Assembly: GCF_947179165.1 (NCBI RefSeq)
Contig: NC_077247.1
Location: 9,015,001 to 9,079,000, forward strand
Direction of reading: 5' to 3'
Origin: Solanum dulcamara
Lineage: Eukaryota; Streptophyta; Magnoliopsida; Solanales; Solanaceae
Length of the DNA: 64,000 nt
Each line of letters starts with the position of its first letter. Within the stretch, counting starts at the first letter, position 1. A program made the position numbers and the translations under genes. Below, piece after piece: positions 23,850 through 35,724 of the stretch. The notes beneath the pieces were generated by a model. That model ran no database searches and was not told the DNA's origin. It worked only from the letters and a program-made list of their open reading frames with translations.

Positions 23850-24000
23850 GGTCCGCGACGGGACCGCGTCGCGGACTTGGGGACTATTGTCCGACCGATT
23901 GGTCCGCGATAGGACCACGTTGCGGACCTGGAAAGTAGTTCTAGCCGAGTTGATCGCGACAGGTCCGCATCGCGGACCTGGGGAGGTCTTCCAGCCGAAT
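23850..24000 (+). repeat. Three CG-rich stem-loop repeats in LTR-B
   Basis: Three units of about 50 bp related to GTCCGCGAC, AGGACCGC, GTCGCGGAC. The 9-bp arms are perfect complements in the first unit. CpG density stands out in an AT-rich LTR. Homologous blocks are at 4,105-4,206 and 30,841-30,985. Confidence 0.75.
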
Positions 24001-24081
24001 TGAGTTTTTTTAGGGGCTTTTTAGACTTTTCACAAATTATTAGTTAATGAACCTAGACATTTTTAGGACCTAATTCAACTC

Positions 24082-24087
24082 TATAAA
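24082..24087 (+). promoter_or_regulatory. TATA box in LTR-B
   Basis: CTATAAATTAACC, about 35 bp upstream of a pyrimidine-rich ATTCATTCTTCT that may hold the transcript start. LTR-C has the same box; LTR-A has lost it. Confidence 0.55.
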
Positions 24088-25580
24088 TTAACCTAAACCT
24101 CTAATTCTATTCATTCTTCTACAATTCATCTATCAAATATTTCTCTCTCTATAAAAAGGCTCTCAAGGGTTTCCATTGAAGACTTCAAGCAAATTCACTC
24201 AATTTCTCCATTTAAAATTATCAAGTTCTTTCAAATTAATTGGTGTCCTCACTCAAGGTATGTGGGTATTAATTTATGGATCATTTCATCCATGAAGCCC
24301 AATCAATTTCTCAAGGGTTTCTATCAAATTAAATTATGGTTATTTTGATTTATACTTCTAAAGGATATTATCTATATGAATTATATATGGTTTGATATAA
24401 AGTTTATGATCATGCATATCTTCAAGTTAATTTCATTATTTTCAAGTAAATTGATCTTGCATTCATGTCATACCCTAATTTCAAGTCCAACCTATGGTCA
24501 TGAATTTTCAAAGTATGAATTATGACTATGTATTTCCATTATGATCATGAATTATAAGTATGTTTCAAATTATGGTTTTTCATGCAAGTTAAGAAGGCGA
24601 CCTAAGGCCTAACGATATGAATTATGAAAATGAGCTACTCTATGATTTTAAGCCTATGATCATCACTATGATATATGAAATTATGATGTTATATTATGTA
24701 TGTATTCCGTGAGATTTAACTTAGCACTGAATGTGGACTTAAGGTGGGGGCTCGAAGCAAGGGGTCCTTATATAAAGTCTCTTGGCTCATAACTATATAC
24801 CACCGTAGGATTACCTTTTTGGCCTAGCTAGTGGATCCACAAATAGCACATGTTCATGATTAGGAGTCTACCTTGGCAAAGTAGCCTCCCCCTTCTCGAT
24901 GTGGGGATCATCAAATTCCATGTTATAGCTCGCATGATCATATAATCCGTTATGGTTTCTATCCCACATATGTATGATTTCTTAAGTATATTATGACTTA
25001 AATTTATTTTTTTAAATGATTTGGTCAATATCATTTTCTCATGACTTTACGTATTCTATCTTATCATGTGTTTTACTTGACTTTTGCATTCCATGATTTA
25101 TGTTGCATGTCACTCCCTCATACTTAGTACAGTTCAACGTACTAATGCATACTTTTTGCCTACATTGTCTCATAATATAGGGGTTGAGATTGAAGATCCT
25201 AATCGTTCACGTAACTAGTAGGCATTCCTATTCAAAGGTGTTGTGGTGAGTCCTCATTGACCGGAGACTAGTTTCAAGTTACTTACTATTTTCCTGTCGA
25301 AAGACTTCTGCTTATGTTGTGTATTGAGGGTGAGATAAGGACATGTCTTAGCCCCCGCCCATACTCATGTTTAAAGGCATCTCGTTGGTCATATATTTGT
25401 GTCTATGTTGTCATAAGACATTCTCATATTTCTATTCATGTTTTAGACTCTCTTATGATGTTTCTGCTTTTATATTTTACCTTATTTATGCTTATGATAT
25501 ATACAAGAGTCTTAGTTGGAGTCCTTCGGGGTTTCGATCACCATGTTATGACTAGGCTATCGGTCGAGTCGTAAAAAACT

Positions 25581-25592
25581 TGGTATCAGAGC
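25581..25592 (+). other. Primer binding site, tRNA-iMet type (unit 3)
   Basis: TGGTATCAGAGC, four bases after LTR-B, same spacing as in unit 2. Confidence 0.85.
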
Positions 25593-25794
25593 ACAAGGTT
25601 TTTCAAGTTCCTAGGGTGTCCAACATGCCACGTCAAGTAGAGTCTTATTCATGGGTGTGAAGTGCGCCACACTCATGAGTAGGAGGCTATGAGGCATTTT
25701 AGGAATTCTGACCTCTTTCATGATCCATGTCTTATTATAGAGATTACGTTAACACTTTTTTCCCTAACGATCTTTCTTTGTGATTTTCAGAAAA

Positions 25795-26900
25795 ATGACT
25801 CTAAGAAGACCACTATTTTCAAGAGGAGAGAATGTTAATGAAGCCCAAGCACCCCCGGCTCCTCAAGAGAATGGTCCTCTACTAGACCAAGTGACTAATG
25901 CAGAGTTCCGAACCAGTATCACTATGCTAGCCAGAGTGATGACCAACTAAGGTGTTGTGGCTCCTACTAATGTTCCTACTCCATCCTCAAGAGTAAGGGA
26001 CTTTGAACGAACAAATCATCTGGAATTTCATGGCTCAAGGGTTGATGAAGATCCTCAAGAGTTCATTGATGAGGTCTACAAGGTAGTGAGTATTATGGAG
26101 GGTGACTGCAGAAGAAAAAGTGGAGTTGGCGGCTTACCAACTCTAAAAAGTGGAGTTGTCGGTTTACCAACTCAAAGGTGTTGCTCAACTATAGTACACT
26201 TAATGGAAGTTAGAAAGGGTGGGTGAAAGTCTTGTCGAATGGGAAGCTTTCAAACTTGCTTTCCTTGATCATTTTTTCCCTCTTGAGTTAAATGAGGCTA
26301 AAGTGTTGGAGTTCATAAATCTTCGACAAGGAAATATGGGGATGAGGCACTATGTCCTCAATTTTACTAAGCTATTCAAGTATGCTCCTTCAATGGTTGT
26401 CGATCCACATACCCGAATGAGTAAATTCATATCGGGGGTGTTCGACTTAGTTGCTAAGGAATGTCGCACTGCTATGCTTGTTAAGAAGATGGACATATCT
26501 CAGCTCATTACTTTTGTCGAATAAATTAAAGGAGAAAAGCTTAAATAAATGAGGATAAGGGATTCTAAGACGGCCCAGTATGAAGGTGGATTCTCTAATA
26601 CTAGGACTGTTGGTAACAGTGGACGCTCTCATCAAGGCCAAAGATCTAGGAAGAAGTTTGCTAAGGATAGGGTGACATACCCTAAAGCTCAAGTTTAAAG
26701 AGGTGCAAATGCTAGAAACCATTATATTTCAAGGTGTGCAAAGCGTGGAAAGCGTCATGGAGGAAGCTGCTTAATGGGACCGAATACTTGCTATAGATGT
26801 GGCAAGATGGGCTATAAGCGATCCGAGTGCTCTCTTGTAGCCAACAATGGTGGAGATGGTCATCCTATAGGAGGCCAAGTGTAACAAGGAGCCCAAGATC
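25795..26900 (+). pseudogene. gag: Unit 3 gag remnant
   Basis: The ATG is at 25,795 (MTLRRP). A stop at about 25,949 follows, then VRDFERTNHLEFHGSRVDED and FIDEVYKVVSIMEGDC. A local duplication (GGCTTACCAACTCTAAAAAG repeated) sits at about 26,128-26,180, and a frameshift puts VEWEAFKLAFLDHFFPLE in another frame (26,219-26,524). Stops at 26,522 and 26,696 follow. Knuckle cysteines are partly lost: CAKRGKR replaces the usual CAKCGK. The particle protein cannot be made. Confidence 0.85.
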
Positions 26901-26959
26901 AATCTAAGGGTGGCCAACGCAACAACCGATTCTATGCTCTTCATGATAGGTAAGAGGTT

Positions 26960-29900
26960 GATGAGTCCCCCGATGTGGTCATAGGTATGTTACGAGTTTT
27001 TAACTTTGATGTATATGCATTTCTTGATCTGGATGCCAATTTGTCTTTTGTTACTCTTTACATTGCTATGAGGTTTGATGCGTGCCTCAAATTGTTAATA
27101 GAACCTTTTTCGGTTTATACTCTCGTTGGTGGTTCGGTGTTAGCCAAGAGAGCTTTAGAAATTGTCCCGTATGGGTCTTGCACAAAGTTATTCCATGTGA
27201 CCTTTTTGAACATGATATGACTGATTTTGACATCATTCTTGGTATGGATTAGTTACATAACACTTATGCATCTATATGTTATAGAACTCATGTGGTTGAG
27301 TTTCACTTCCATAATGAGCCTATTCTTGAATGGAAGGAAATTGATTCAGTGGTTAAGGATCAATCCATCTCATGTATTAAGGCCCAGAAAATGATTTCCA
27401 AAGGGTGCATTTATCATATTGTGCGAGTTAGGGACAATGATTCCAAAACTCCTACTCTTGAGTTGGTGCTTATAGTTAATGAGTTTTCTGACGTGTTTCC
27501 CAATGATTTTCCCGGCAACCCTCCCGAAAGGGAGATTGACTTTGGCATAGATCTCCTTCCCGATACCCAACCTATCTATATTCCTCCTTACCGTATGGCT
27601 CCGGCAGAACTTAAGGAATTGAAAGAACAATTGAAGGATTTGTTGGACAAGGGTTATATAAGACTAAGTATTTCACCTTGGGGTGCTCCCGTGTTATTCG
27701 TTAGGAAGAAAAATGGGTCACTCCGGATGTGTATATACTACCGACAATTGAATAAGGTCACCATAAAGAACAAATATCCAATCCCAAAGATAGATGACTT
27801 ATTTGATCAGTTACAAGGAGCAAGCAATTTTTTTAAGATTGACCTCCGTTCCGGTTATCATCAATTGAGGTTAAGGGAGTGTGATACTCCCAAGACGGCC
27901 ATTCAGACAAGGTATGGTCATTTTGAATTTGTAGTAATATTGTTTGGGTTGACAAATGCTCCCTCTATATTTATAGATTTGATGAATTGCATTTTCAAGC
28001 CATATTTGGATATGTTTGTAGTGGTGTTTATTGATGAAATCTTGATTTACTCTCAAATTGAGAAAGATCATATGGGTCACTTGAGGATTGTGGTGCAAAC
28101 ATTGAGGGAAAATGAACTATTCGCTAAATTTAGTAAGTGCGAATTTTGGCTAAGAGAGGTTGAATTTCTTGGCCATGTGGTGTCTGGTGATGGATTAAAG
28201 TTTATCCAAAGAAAATGGAGGCAGTTAAAACTTGGCCTAGACCATTATCTCCTTCATACATTAGGAGCTTTTGGGGCTTAGACGGTTACTACATAAGGTT
28301 TGTTGAAGGTTTCTCATCTATTGCTTAACCTTTAACTAAGTTGACATAAAAGAAGGCAAAATTCCATGGTCGGAAGAATGTAAGAAAAGTTTCCAAATGT
28401 TGAAAGATCACATCTTACATCAGCTCCTATTTTGACATTGCCCAAAGGTTCAGATGGGTTTGTTGTTTATTGTGATGCTTCACGTATTGGTTTGGGTTGT
28501 GTCTTGATGCAACATGGTAAGGTTATAGCATATGCCTCTAGGCAACTTAAAGTACATGAAAGAAACTATCCAACCCATGATCTTGAACTTACGGCGGTTG
28601 TGTTTGCATTGAAAATTTAGCGTCATTATCTTTATTGGGTGCATGTTGATGTGTTTACCAACCACAAAAGCTTGCAATATGTGTTTAGTCAAAAGGACAT
28701 AAACCTTAGGCAAAGGAGGTGGCTTGAACTCGTAAAAGACTATGACATGAGCATATTTTACCATCCGAGTAAGGCAAATGTTGTAGCCAATGCTATTAGT
28801 CGGTTATCTATGGGTAGTGTCACATATGTTGAGGAAGGTAAAAGGGAATTGGTCAAAGAGGTCCATATATTTTCATATTTAGGTGTGCGTTTGGTTGATT
28901 CCAATGATGCAGGCATTCTTATACATAACGTTTTAGAATCATCTCTTGCGGCAGAAGTCTAGGCCAAGCAAGACAATGATCCAACTTTGGTCGAATTGAA
29001 GAAGACGGTTGCCAAAAATTCCATTGAGGCTTTCTCCCTAGGAGAAGATAGGGTACTACGTTACCAAGGTCGGTTGTCTGTTCCAAATGTTGATAGAATA
29101 AGAGAGTTGATATTGAATGAGGCCCATAGTTCTCGGTATTCGATTCATTTGGGATCCACCAAGATGTATCTTGACTTGAGGAAGTGTATTGGTGGAATGG
29201 CATAAAAAAGGACATAGAGGAATTCGTGGGTAAGTGTCCTAATTGCCAACAAGTGAAAGTTGAACATCAAAGGTCGGGAGGTCTAGCTCAAGAAATTGAA
29301 ATTCCTATATGGAAGTGGGAAGATTTGAATATGGACTTTGTCACGGGTTTTCCTCATACTAGAAGACAACATGATTCTAGTTGGGTCATTGTGGACCGAA
29401 TGACCAAATCGGCGCATTTTCTACCAGTCAAAACTTCTTATGGTGCCAAAGACTATACTAAGTTGTATATTCGTGAACTTGTGAAACATCATGGTGTTCC
29501 TTTGTTGATTATATTGGATAGAGGTACTCAATTTAGTTCACATTTTTGGAAGTCATTTCAGAAAGGTCTTGGCATAAAAGTCAAGCTAAGTACCCCTTTT
29601 CATTCTCAAACCGATGGGCAAGCCGAGAGAACAATTTAAACCTTGGAGGATATGTTAAGGGCATATGTGATTGACCTTAGAGGAAGTTTGGATGACCATT
29701 TTCCATTGATGGAATTCGCCTACAATAATAGTTATCAATCTAGCATCCAAATGGCTCTTTTTGAAGCCTTGTACGGGAGAAGATGTAGGTCTCTGGTGGG
29801 GTGGTTTGAAGTTTGTAAGATGGCGTTGATTGGTCCAAATTTGGTAATTGATGTAATGGAGAAAGTAAGGCTCATAAGAGAAAGATTGAAAATGGCTCAA

Positions 29901-30383
29901 AGTCGTCAAAAGTCATATTCGGACACTAGGAGGAAAGAGCTTGAATTTGATGTGGATGACATGGTGTATTGGAAGATTTCACCTATAAAAGGGGTAATGC
30001 GGTTTGGTAAGAAAGGGAAATTAAGCCCTAGATATATAGGACCGTATAGGATATTGAAGCGCATTGGAGAGGTAGAATATGAGTTAGACTTGCCACTTGA
30101 GTTGGCTTCGTATCATTCGGTATTTTATGTGTTGATGTTGAGGAAGTTTATGGGTGATCCAAATTCTATTGTGCCAATGGAGAACGTGAGTGTTGAAGAG
30201 AATTTGACTTATGAAGAGGTCCCGATTGATATTTTAGACCGCCAAGTGAAAAGGCTTAGAAATAAAGGCGTTGCTTCTGTCAAAGTGTTGTGGAGGAATC
30301 AACAAGTAGAGAGTGCTATGTGGGAAGCTGAATCAGACATGATGAAGCGATATCGCTATCTATTTCCTTTCACTCAAGCCTAA
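26960..30383 (+). pseudogene. pol: Unit 3 pol remnant (protease to chromodomain)
   Basis: The longest surviving pol frame in the window. Protease block FLDLDANLSF is altered. RT is open for 329 residues at 27,292-28,281, but its metal-binding motif reads FIDEIL instead of FIDDIL. RNase H (about 28,400-28,860) has a stop in place of a Trp at 28,618 and two Asp-to-Asn changes (TNHKSLQY, ANAISRL). Integrase (29,184-29,639) keeps NMDFVTG, ILDRGTQF and AERTI, then a stop. The tail 29,643-30,383 is open through the chromodomain (VKVLWRNQQVESAMWE). Frame breaks also occur near 28,190, 28,960 and 29,200. Even read across the stops, the RT and RNase H would be inactive. Confidence 0.9.
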
Positions 30384-30636
30384 AGGTACTAAGTTGCTCA
30401 TGATCAAATCGATTAAACTTCTACGCTTCAGTTCCATATGTCATTCATACGCATGCATGATTCATGAAAATGATTTCTTTCGAGTACTATGTTTTATTTT
30501 AAGTACGAAGTTTACACGGTCTATGCATTTTTCAAAATGTCCTCATATCCATGTCGGGTTTCTAAATCCTTTTTTCTATGTCTTTCCTGTATTAGTTGAA
30601 CCTTATTCGAGGACGAATGTTTCCAAGGGAGGATAT
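30384..30636 (+). other. Unit 3 3' tail with polypurine tract
   Basis: Same layout as the unit 2 tail: TTCGAGGACGAATGTTTCC, then the purine run AAGGGAGGA at about 30,625-30,633, then LTR-C. Confidence 0.7.
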
Positions 30637-30840
30637 TGTAACATCCCTCAAAAATAAAAAAAAAATGCTCATAAGTGCTTTAAAATAGGTTGTTCATGTA
30701 AGCATTATCCTTTATTTTTTTAGAAAAAATCTGAGTTCAGAATATTGATCAGGGGGTCAAAACCTGCGGAAAAATAGTCTCGGAGAATTTTTAGGACCCG
30801 TAGAACGGAAGAAGGATTTTTGAAGAATCCACAGAATAGT

Positions 30841-30985
30841 GTGGTCCGCGACAGGATCGCGTCGTGGACTTGGGGATAGTTTCTGGATGAGTGGTCCACG
30901 ACAGGACCGTGTCACAGACCTAGGAAGCAGTTCTGGCTGAGTTGATCACGACAGGTCCGCGTCGCGGACCTGGGAAGGTCTTCTG
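30841..30985 (+). repeat. Three CG-rich stem-loop repeats in LTR-C
   Basis: Same units as in LTR-B, with CpG losses at other sites (GTCCACGACAGGACCGTG, GGATCGCGTCGTGGAC). One unit keeps the full GGTCCGCGTCGCGGACC pattern. Confidence 0.7.
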
Positions 30986-31073
30986 GCCGAATTGAGTTTT
31001 TTTAGGGGCTTTTTAGACTTTTCACAAATTATTAGTTAATGAACCTAGACGTTTTTAGGACCTAATTCAACTC

Positions 31074-31080
31074 TATAAAT
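31074..31080 (+). promoter_or_regulatory. TATA box in LTR-C
   Basis: TATAAAT in the same context as 24,082 of LTR-B. Confidence 0.55.
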
Positions 31081-32777
31081 TAACCTAAACCTCTAATTCT
31101 ATTCATTCTTCTATAATTCATCTATCAAATATTTCTCCCTCTACAAAAAGGCTCTCAAGGGTTTCCATTGAAGACTACAAGCAAATTCACTCAATTTCTC
31201 CATTTAAAATTCTCAAGTTCTTCCAAATTAATTGATGTCCTCACTCAAGGTATGTGGGTATTGATTCATGGATCCTTTCATCCATGAGGCCCAATCAATT
31301 TCTCAAGGGTTTCTATCAAATTAAAATATGTTATTTTATGGGTTTTGTGATCTCCATTTCAATTTCATGAATTTTGATTTAAAATATGATCATGAGTCTA
31401 TTTTGATATAAATTGATGGTTATTGAATTAAATTGAAGAGTTTTTTCATGAATTCTCCTATTTTGATTTCTAGGGTTCATGGTGTAAATTATGGGTATTT
31501 TGATTTATACTTCTAAAGGATATTATCTATATGAATTATATATGGGTTGATATAAAGTTTATGATCATGCATATCTTCAAGTTAATTTCATTATTTTCAA
31601 GTAAATTGATCTTGCATTCATGTCATACCCTAATTTCAAGTCCAACCTATGGTCATGAATTTTCAAAGTATGAATTATGACTATGTATTTCCATTATGAT
31701 CATGAATTATAAGTATGTTTCAAATTATGGTTTTTTCACGAAAGTTATGAACTAAGGTGACCTAAGGCCTAACGATATGAATTATGCAAAAATGATTGTA
31801 ATGATGAAAGGACAATTCTCACATTACAAGTATGTTATGAAAATGAGTTACTCTATGATTTTAAGCCTATGATCATGACTATGATATATGAAATTATGAT
31901 CTTATGTTATGTATGTATTCCGTGGGATTTGACTTAGCATCGAATGTGGACTTGAGGTGGGGGCTCGAAGCAAAGGGTCCTTATATAAAGTCTCTTGGCT
32001 CATAACTACGTGCCACCGTAGGATTGCATTTTTGGCCTAGCTAATGGATCCACAAATAGCACATATTCATGATTAGGAGTCTACCTTGGCAAAGTAGCCT
32101 CCCACTTCTCGATGTGGGGATCATCGGATTTCATGTTATAGCTTGTATGGTCTTATTGTCGGTTATGGTTCCTATCCTACAATTGTATGATTTCTTAAGT
32201 ATGTTATGACTTTAATTTATGTTTTTAAATGCTTTGGTCAATATGATTTTCTCATGACTTTACGTATTCCATCTTATCATGTGTTTTACTTGACCTTTGC
32301 ATTCCATGATTTATGTTGCATGTCACGCCCTCATACTTAGTACATTCCAATGTACTAATGCACACTTTTTGCCTACATTATCTCATAATGTATGGGTTGA
32401 GGTTGAAGATACTAATCATCCACGTAACTAGTAGGCGTTCCTATTCGAAGGTGTTGTGGTGAGTCCTCATTGATCGGGGACTAGTTTTAAGTTACTTACT
32501 TTTTTCCTGTCAAAAGACTTTTGCTTATGTTGTGTATTGGGGGTGAGCTAAGTACATGTCTTAACCCCCGCCCATACTCATGTTTAGAGGCATCTCGTTG
32601 GACATATGTTTGAGTCTATGTTGTCATAAGACATTCTCATATTTCTATTCATGTTTTAGACTCTCTTATGATGTTTCTGCTTTTATATTTTACCTTATGT
32701 ATGCTTATGATATGTACAACAGCCCTTTGGGGTTTTGATCTTCGTGTTATGACTAGGCCCTAGGTCGGGTCGTGACA

Positions 32778-32782
32778 CCCTG
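32778..32782. repeat. Right target-site copy of tandem gypsy array
   Basis: CCCTG, pairing with CCCTA at 3,881-3,885. Confidence 0.65.
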
Positions 32783-33168
32783 TCCCGCCATATGATACTG
32801 TTGGTACTCTTAGAGGTCTATAGACATATGTGTGAGTTGTATATAGATGATATTCAGATGTGCTAGTATGACTTATGTTGTGGGCCATTCCCTTTTGTAG
32901 TGGTAGCCTTGTCGGCTTGCGTATATGTATAAAATGGGACAACCCAACATGTTATGACAACTTCGTCGGCTTATGTACTGTGTTACCTATTGATAATTTG
33001 TGACTCCTCAGGAGACAAGTTGTGTTAATATATGAATATGTGATAGTTTTGAGATAACATTCTATTTCCTTAAGTTCTAAATTATGTGTGGTTTGATTAT
33101 AGTTACCAGGGGTATACGCGAGTGTCCAGTTTGGACACTAGTCATGGCCTACGGGTTGAGTCGTGACA
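32783..33168 (+). mobile_element. Gypsy-1 3' LTR, second part
   Basis: The sequence continues the LTR interrupted at 3,885 (TCCCGCCATATG, then GTAGTGGTAGCC) and ends GGGTTGAGTCGTGACA. Next comes GTTGC (33,169-33,173), the likely target site in gypsy-0; its partner lies left of the window. Confidence 0.8.
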
Positions 33169-33171
33169 GTT

Positions 33172-33276
33172 GCATCCGTCAAAGTCCTTTGGGGGAATCA
33201 ACAAGTTGAAAGTGCTACATGGAAAGAAGAAGAGGTTATGATAAAAAGATACCCTCATCTCTTTCACTCTACTTAA
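33172..33276 (+). pseudogene. Gypsy-0 pol tail (chromodomain end)
   Basis: An open frame from the insertion edge to a TAA at 33,274 reads ASVKVLWGNQQVESATWKEE and ends RYPHLFHST. It matches the C-terminal chromodomain end of units 2 and 3. Gypsy-1 is inserted just upstream, so the rest of this polyprotein lies left of the window. Confidence 0.8.
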
Positions 33277-35436
33277 GCCTAAGGTATTAAGTTGTCCTTG
33301 CTCAATTACTTAAAATCCTTGTATTTCAATTTTTCATGTCATATACATGCATAATTATGAAATGTGTTTTGAAAGATGTTTTAAATTGAATTATTGCATT
33401 CATAATGGTTTGTTAGTTTACACTCTACTGTAAGGTAATGTGTGTTTTGAAGGTTGAAATGTCTTATAATAAGGTAAAATAGAGGAAAATGGCTTTGGAG
33501 GATTTTTCGGACTCGTTTTTCGCGAGATAAAATTTTTAAGAAATACCCAAAATAGAAGACTTGCGACTAAGGCGCATCGCGGATTTGTTCCCTGTTAGTG
33601 CAAATTTTTCCGAGCTCAAGTTGAGCTCAAATCTAGCAAAAATGAACTTTGCAAAAAATGAACTATGGTGGAGCTCCTCCATGTCGCGGACCTGTTCTCG
33701 GATACTTCAAATTTCAGCGAAAAAATTCCAGTTTTAAGTAAGGGTAACTTGGTCAATTCCCTTAACATGTATAAGCGGGTTTGTACAAAATTTGGGGTCA
33801 TGTTCCACACTTTTTACTACCTAAAACCCTATATTTTATTTTCCCTCCTTTCCAAATCATCTCCAACAAATTTCTCTCAAACGAAAGGGGTTTCAACGCT
33901 CCGTAGTGAAGACAAGCATCAAGATTTCTTCAAGCTTTTCATGATTTCTTCAATTCTTCTTCAAAACTTTACTCTAAGGTATGTGGGTCTTTATCCATAG
34001 GTTCTTCCACCCATGGAGTCCAAAACCCTTTTTAATCAAATCTCTTGATTTCAAGTAAGATTTTCTTATGAGTCATCCTAATTTCTACTTAATAGCATAA
34101 ATCATGATTAAACCATTGATTATTGATCTATTTTGATGCAATATATTTCAAATGCATAGATTGAAGGTTGGCAAGTATTTTCTCTACTTAGTTCCTTAAA
34201 GGTTCTTGAAATTCATGGTGGGTTGTTTAAAGCATGATTTTAATTGATGAATTTCATAATGTTTGTGCATAATTTCATGTACCTATATGTTTGAAAGTTG
34301 AATTGACTTGAGCCCACCCAGTTTCACTCTGTTTTCATTAAAGCATGATTTGAAGGTTATGGACTCCATTTAAATCTCTAAGAAAGCAAATGACTATGAT
34401 TAAGGGAGTCTTGAATGAAATGGTGAATGTTGGTGAGATGCTTTCTCACCTAAGCTAATGGATTCTTTATGCGATAAGGACAATTCTTGCATACTTGAAT
34501 CACTAAAGGTTTTAAGGAGCTATTATACCGAATGATGATTTGATGTCCTAAATTATACGTATGATTAAGTTACTACGATATACTATTCCGTAGGATTTCA
34601 CTTAGGCCCGAATGAGGCTTGAGGTGGAGTTTAGTGAGGGAATCCTAGTAGAAACTTCTTGTTTCATTAACTATGTGCCAACACAGGAGCCGTTGTAGGC
34701 TATGCTAGATCCACAAATGACCATTAAATGTTAAAAGAAATGAATATTGAGAGTTCTACCTTGTCAAGTAGTCTCCCCTTCCAATGTAGAGGATTACATT
34801 GGATTTCATGTTATAGCTCATATTCTCTTAATGTCGGTTATAGTCATCTTCCCACAAATGAATGTTTCAGATGTTATTTACTTGATTACTCATGCATGCA
34901 CTCACTTATGTACTTTATAAATGTCTTAATGTTATCCATCATGTTGCATGCCTACATACTTAGTACATTCAAAGTACTAACGCATACTCTTTTGCCTACA
35001 TGATATCACATTGTACGGACCGACGTTCCTTCTCATTCTCCTCCACGTGGCTAATTGAGATCGTTTGAAGGCTACTATTTGGTGAGTTCCCATGTTTCAG
35101 GAACAATATTCCTTTCTTTCTAGCTTATGTTATGTTTAGACCTTTAGACATCTATCATGGTACTTCATTTCTATTTTGATTGAGGGTGAGCTAGGGACAT
35201 GTCTTACTCCCCGCCAGGTCTAAGACTAGAGGTATTGTTGGACAAATGTAGGACAAATCTTGACTATTGATGTTTTCTATGATGTTTCCCCATAATCCCT
35301 CTTTCCCCTTGTTTCCGCTTGTTTATTTATTCTCATTACCTATTAAAGGTTAAATGAATGCTAAGAAGCTTGTTTGGGGTATATTCGGGTTCCTCATTCA
35401 TCGTATTACATATAGGCCCTACACTTGGATCGTAAC
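33277..35436 (+). mobile_element. Gypsy-0 3' tail and LTR
   Basis: The tail resembles those of units 2 and 3, and an LTR probably starts near 33,430 (no clean polypurine tract). CG-rich pieces (GCGCATCGCGGATTTG, CATGTCGCGGACCTG) at 33,570-33,700 recall the hairpin repeats of the younger LTRs. The right end GGATCGTAACA at 35,436 is the decayed form of GTCGTGACA. The LTR start and family boundaries are approximate. The 111-residue frame 33,665-34,000 has no recognised motif. Confidence 0.6.
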
Positions 35437-35439
35437 ACA

Positions 35440-35581
35440 TAAGCCTTGAGATGTACATCTCTCTGATCAACATGGTGCTTCTATATTCTTTGACCACCCA
35501 GTTAGACATACCCGAAATAAATTTGCTCATACAAGCTCTAGAATCAGCAACCATGAAAGGAGCATAATTCGATAATTGAGT
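35440..35581 (-). pseudogene. Inverted gypsy gag fragment
   Basis: The minus-strand frame reads TQLSNYAPFMVADSRACMSK, then FISGMSNW and KEYRSTMLIREM, matching the gag block MSKFISGVSDLVAKECR of units 2 and 3. It is in opposite orientation and abuts the end of the gypsy-0 LTR. It probably belongs with the minus-strand LTR remnant at 37,316-38,560. Confidence 0.75.
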
Positions 35582-35724
35582 GATCCCAAGCGAACCCTTA
35601 GCATGACTTACTACTGAACAGAACATTAAACATACATGCAGAAGCTTAATAAAGTGAATATTTAAAATCATTTAAAACATTTTATGCAAAAGTATGAAAT
35701 AAATATGAATAAAAATAATAATGA

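Larger units (their letters stand above)
23622..25576 (+). mobile_element. LTR-B (1,955 bp), shared by units 2 and 3
   Basis: It starts TGTAACATCCCTC. Its right end GTAAAA corresponds to GTGACA of the sister LTRs, so the terminal CA is lost. It is followed at four bases by a tRNA-Met primer site. Compared with LTR-C it lacks about 165 bp after 24,340 and a short block near 24,615. Both losses are bounded by short direct repeats present in LTR-C. Confidence 0.85.
3886..32777 (+). mobile_element. Tandem Ty3/gypsy array LTR-A / unit 2 / LTR-B / unit 3 / LTR-C
   Basis: Three direct LTRs beginning TGTAACATCCCTCAAAAA separate two full sets of primer site, gag, pol and polypurine tract. The middle LTR serves as 3' LTR of unit 2 and 5' LTR of unit 3. 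Only one flanking duplication (CCCTA/CCCTG) encloses the whole, and none is seen around LTR-B. This is the expected product of unequal recombination between LTRs of two copies, not two independent insertions. All coding regions are degenerate. Unit 2 is interrupted by a minus-strand 13.4-kb element. Confidence 0.85.
30637..32777 (+). mobile_element. LTR-C (2,141 bp, fullest copy)
   Basis: TGTAACATCCCTC to GTCGTGACA. It retains segments missing from LTR-A and LTR-B, three CG hairpin units at 30,841-30,985 and a TATA box at 31,074. It is followed by CCCTG, the right target-site copy, and then by resumed gypsy-1 LTR sequence. Confidence 0.9.
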
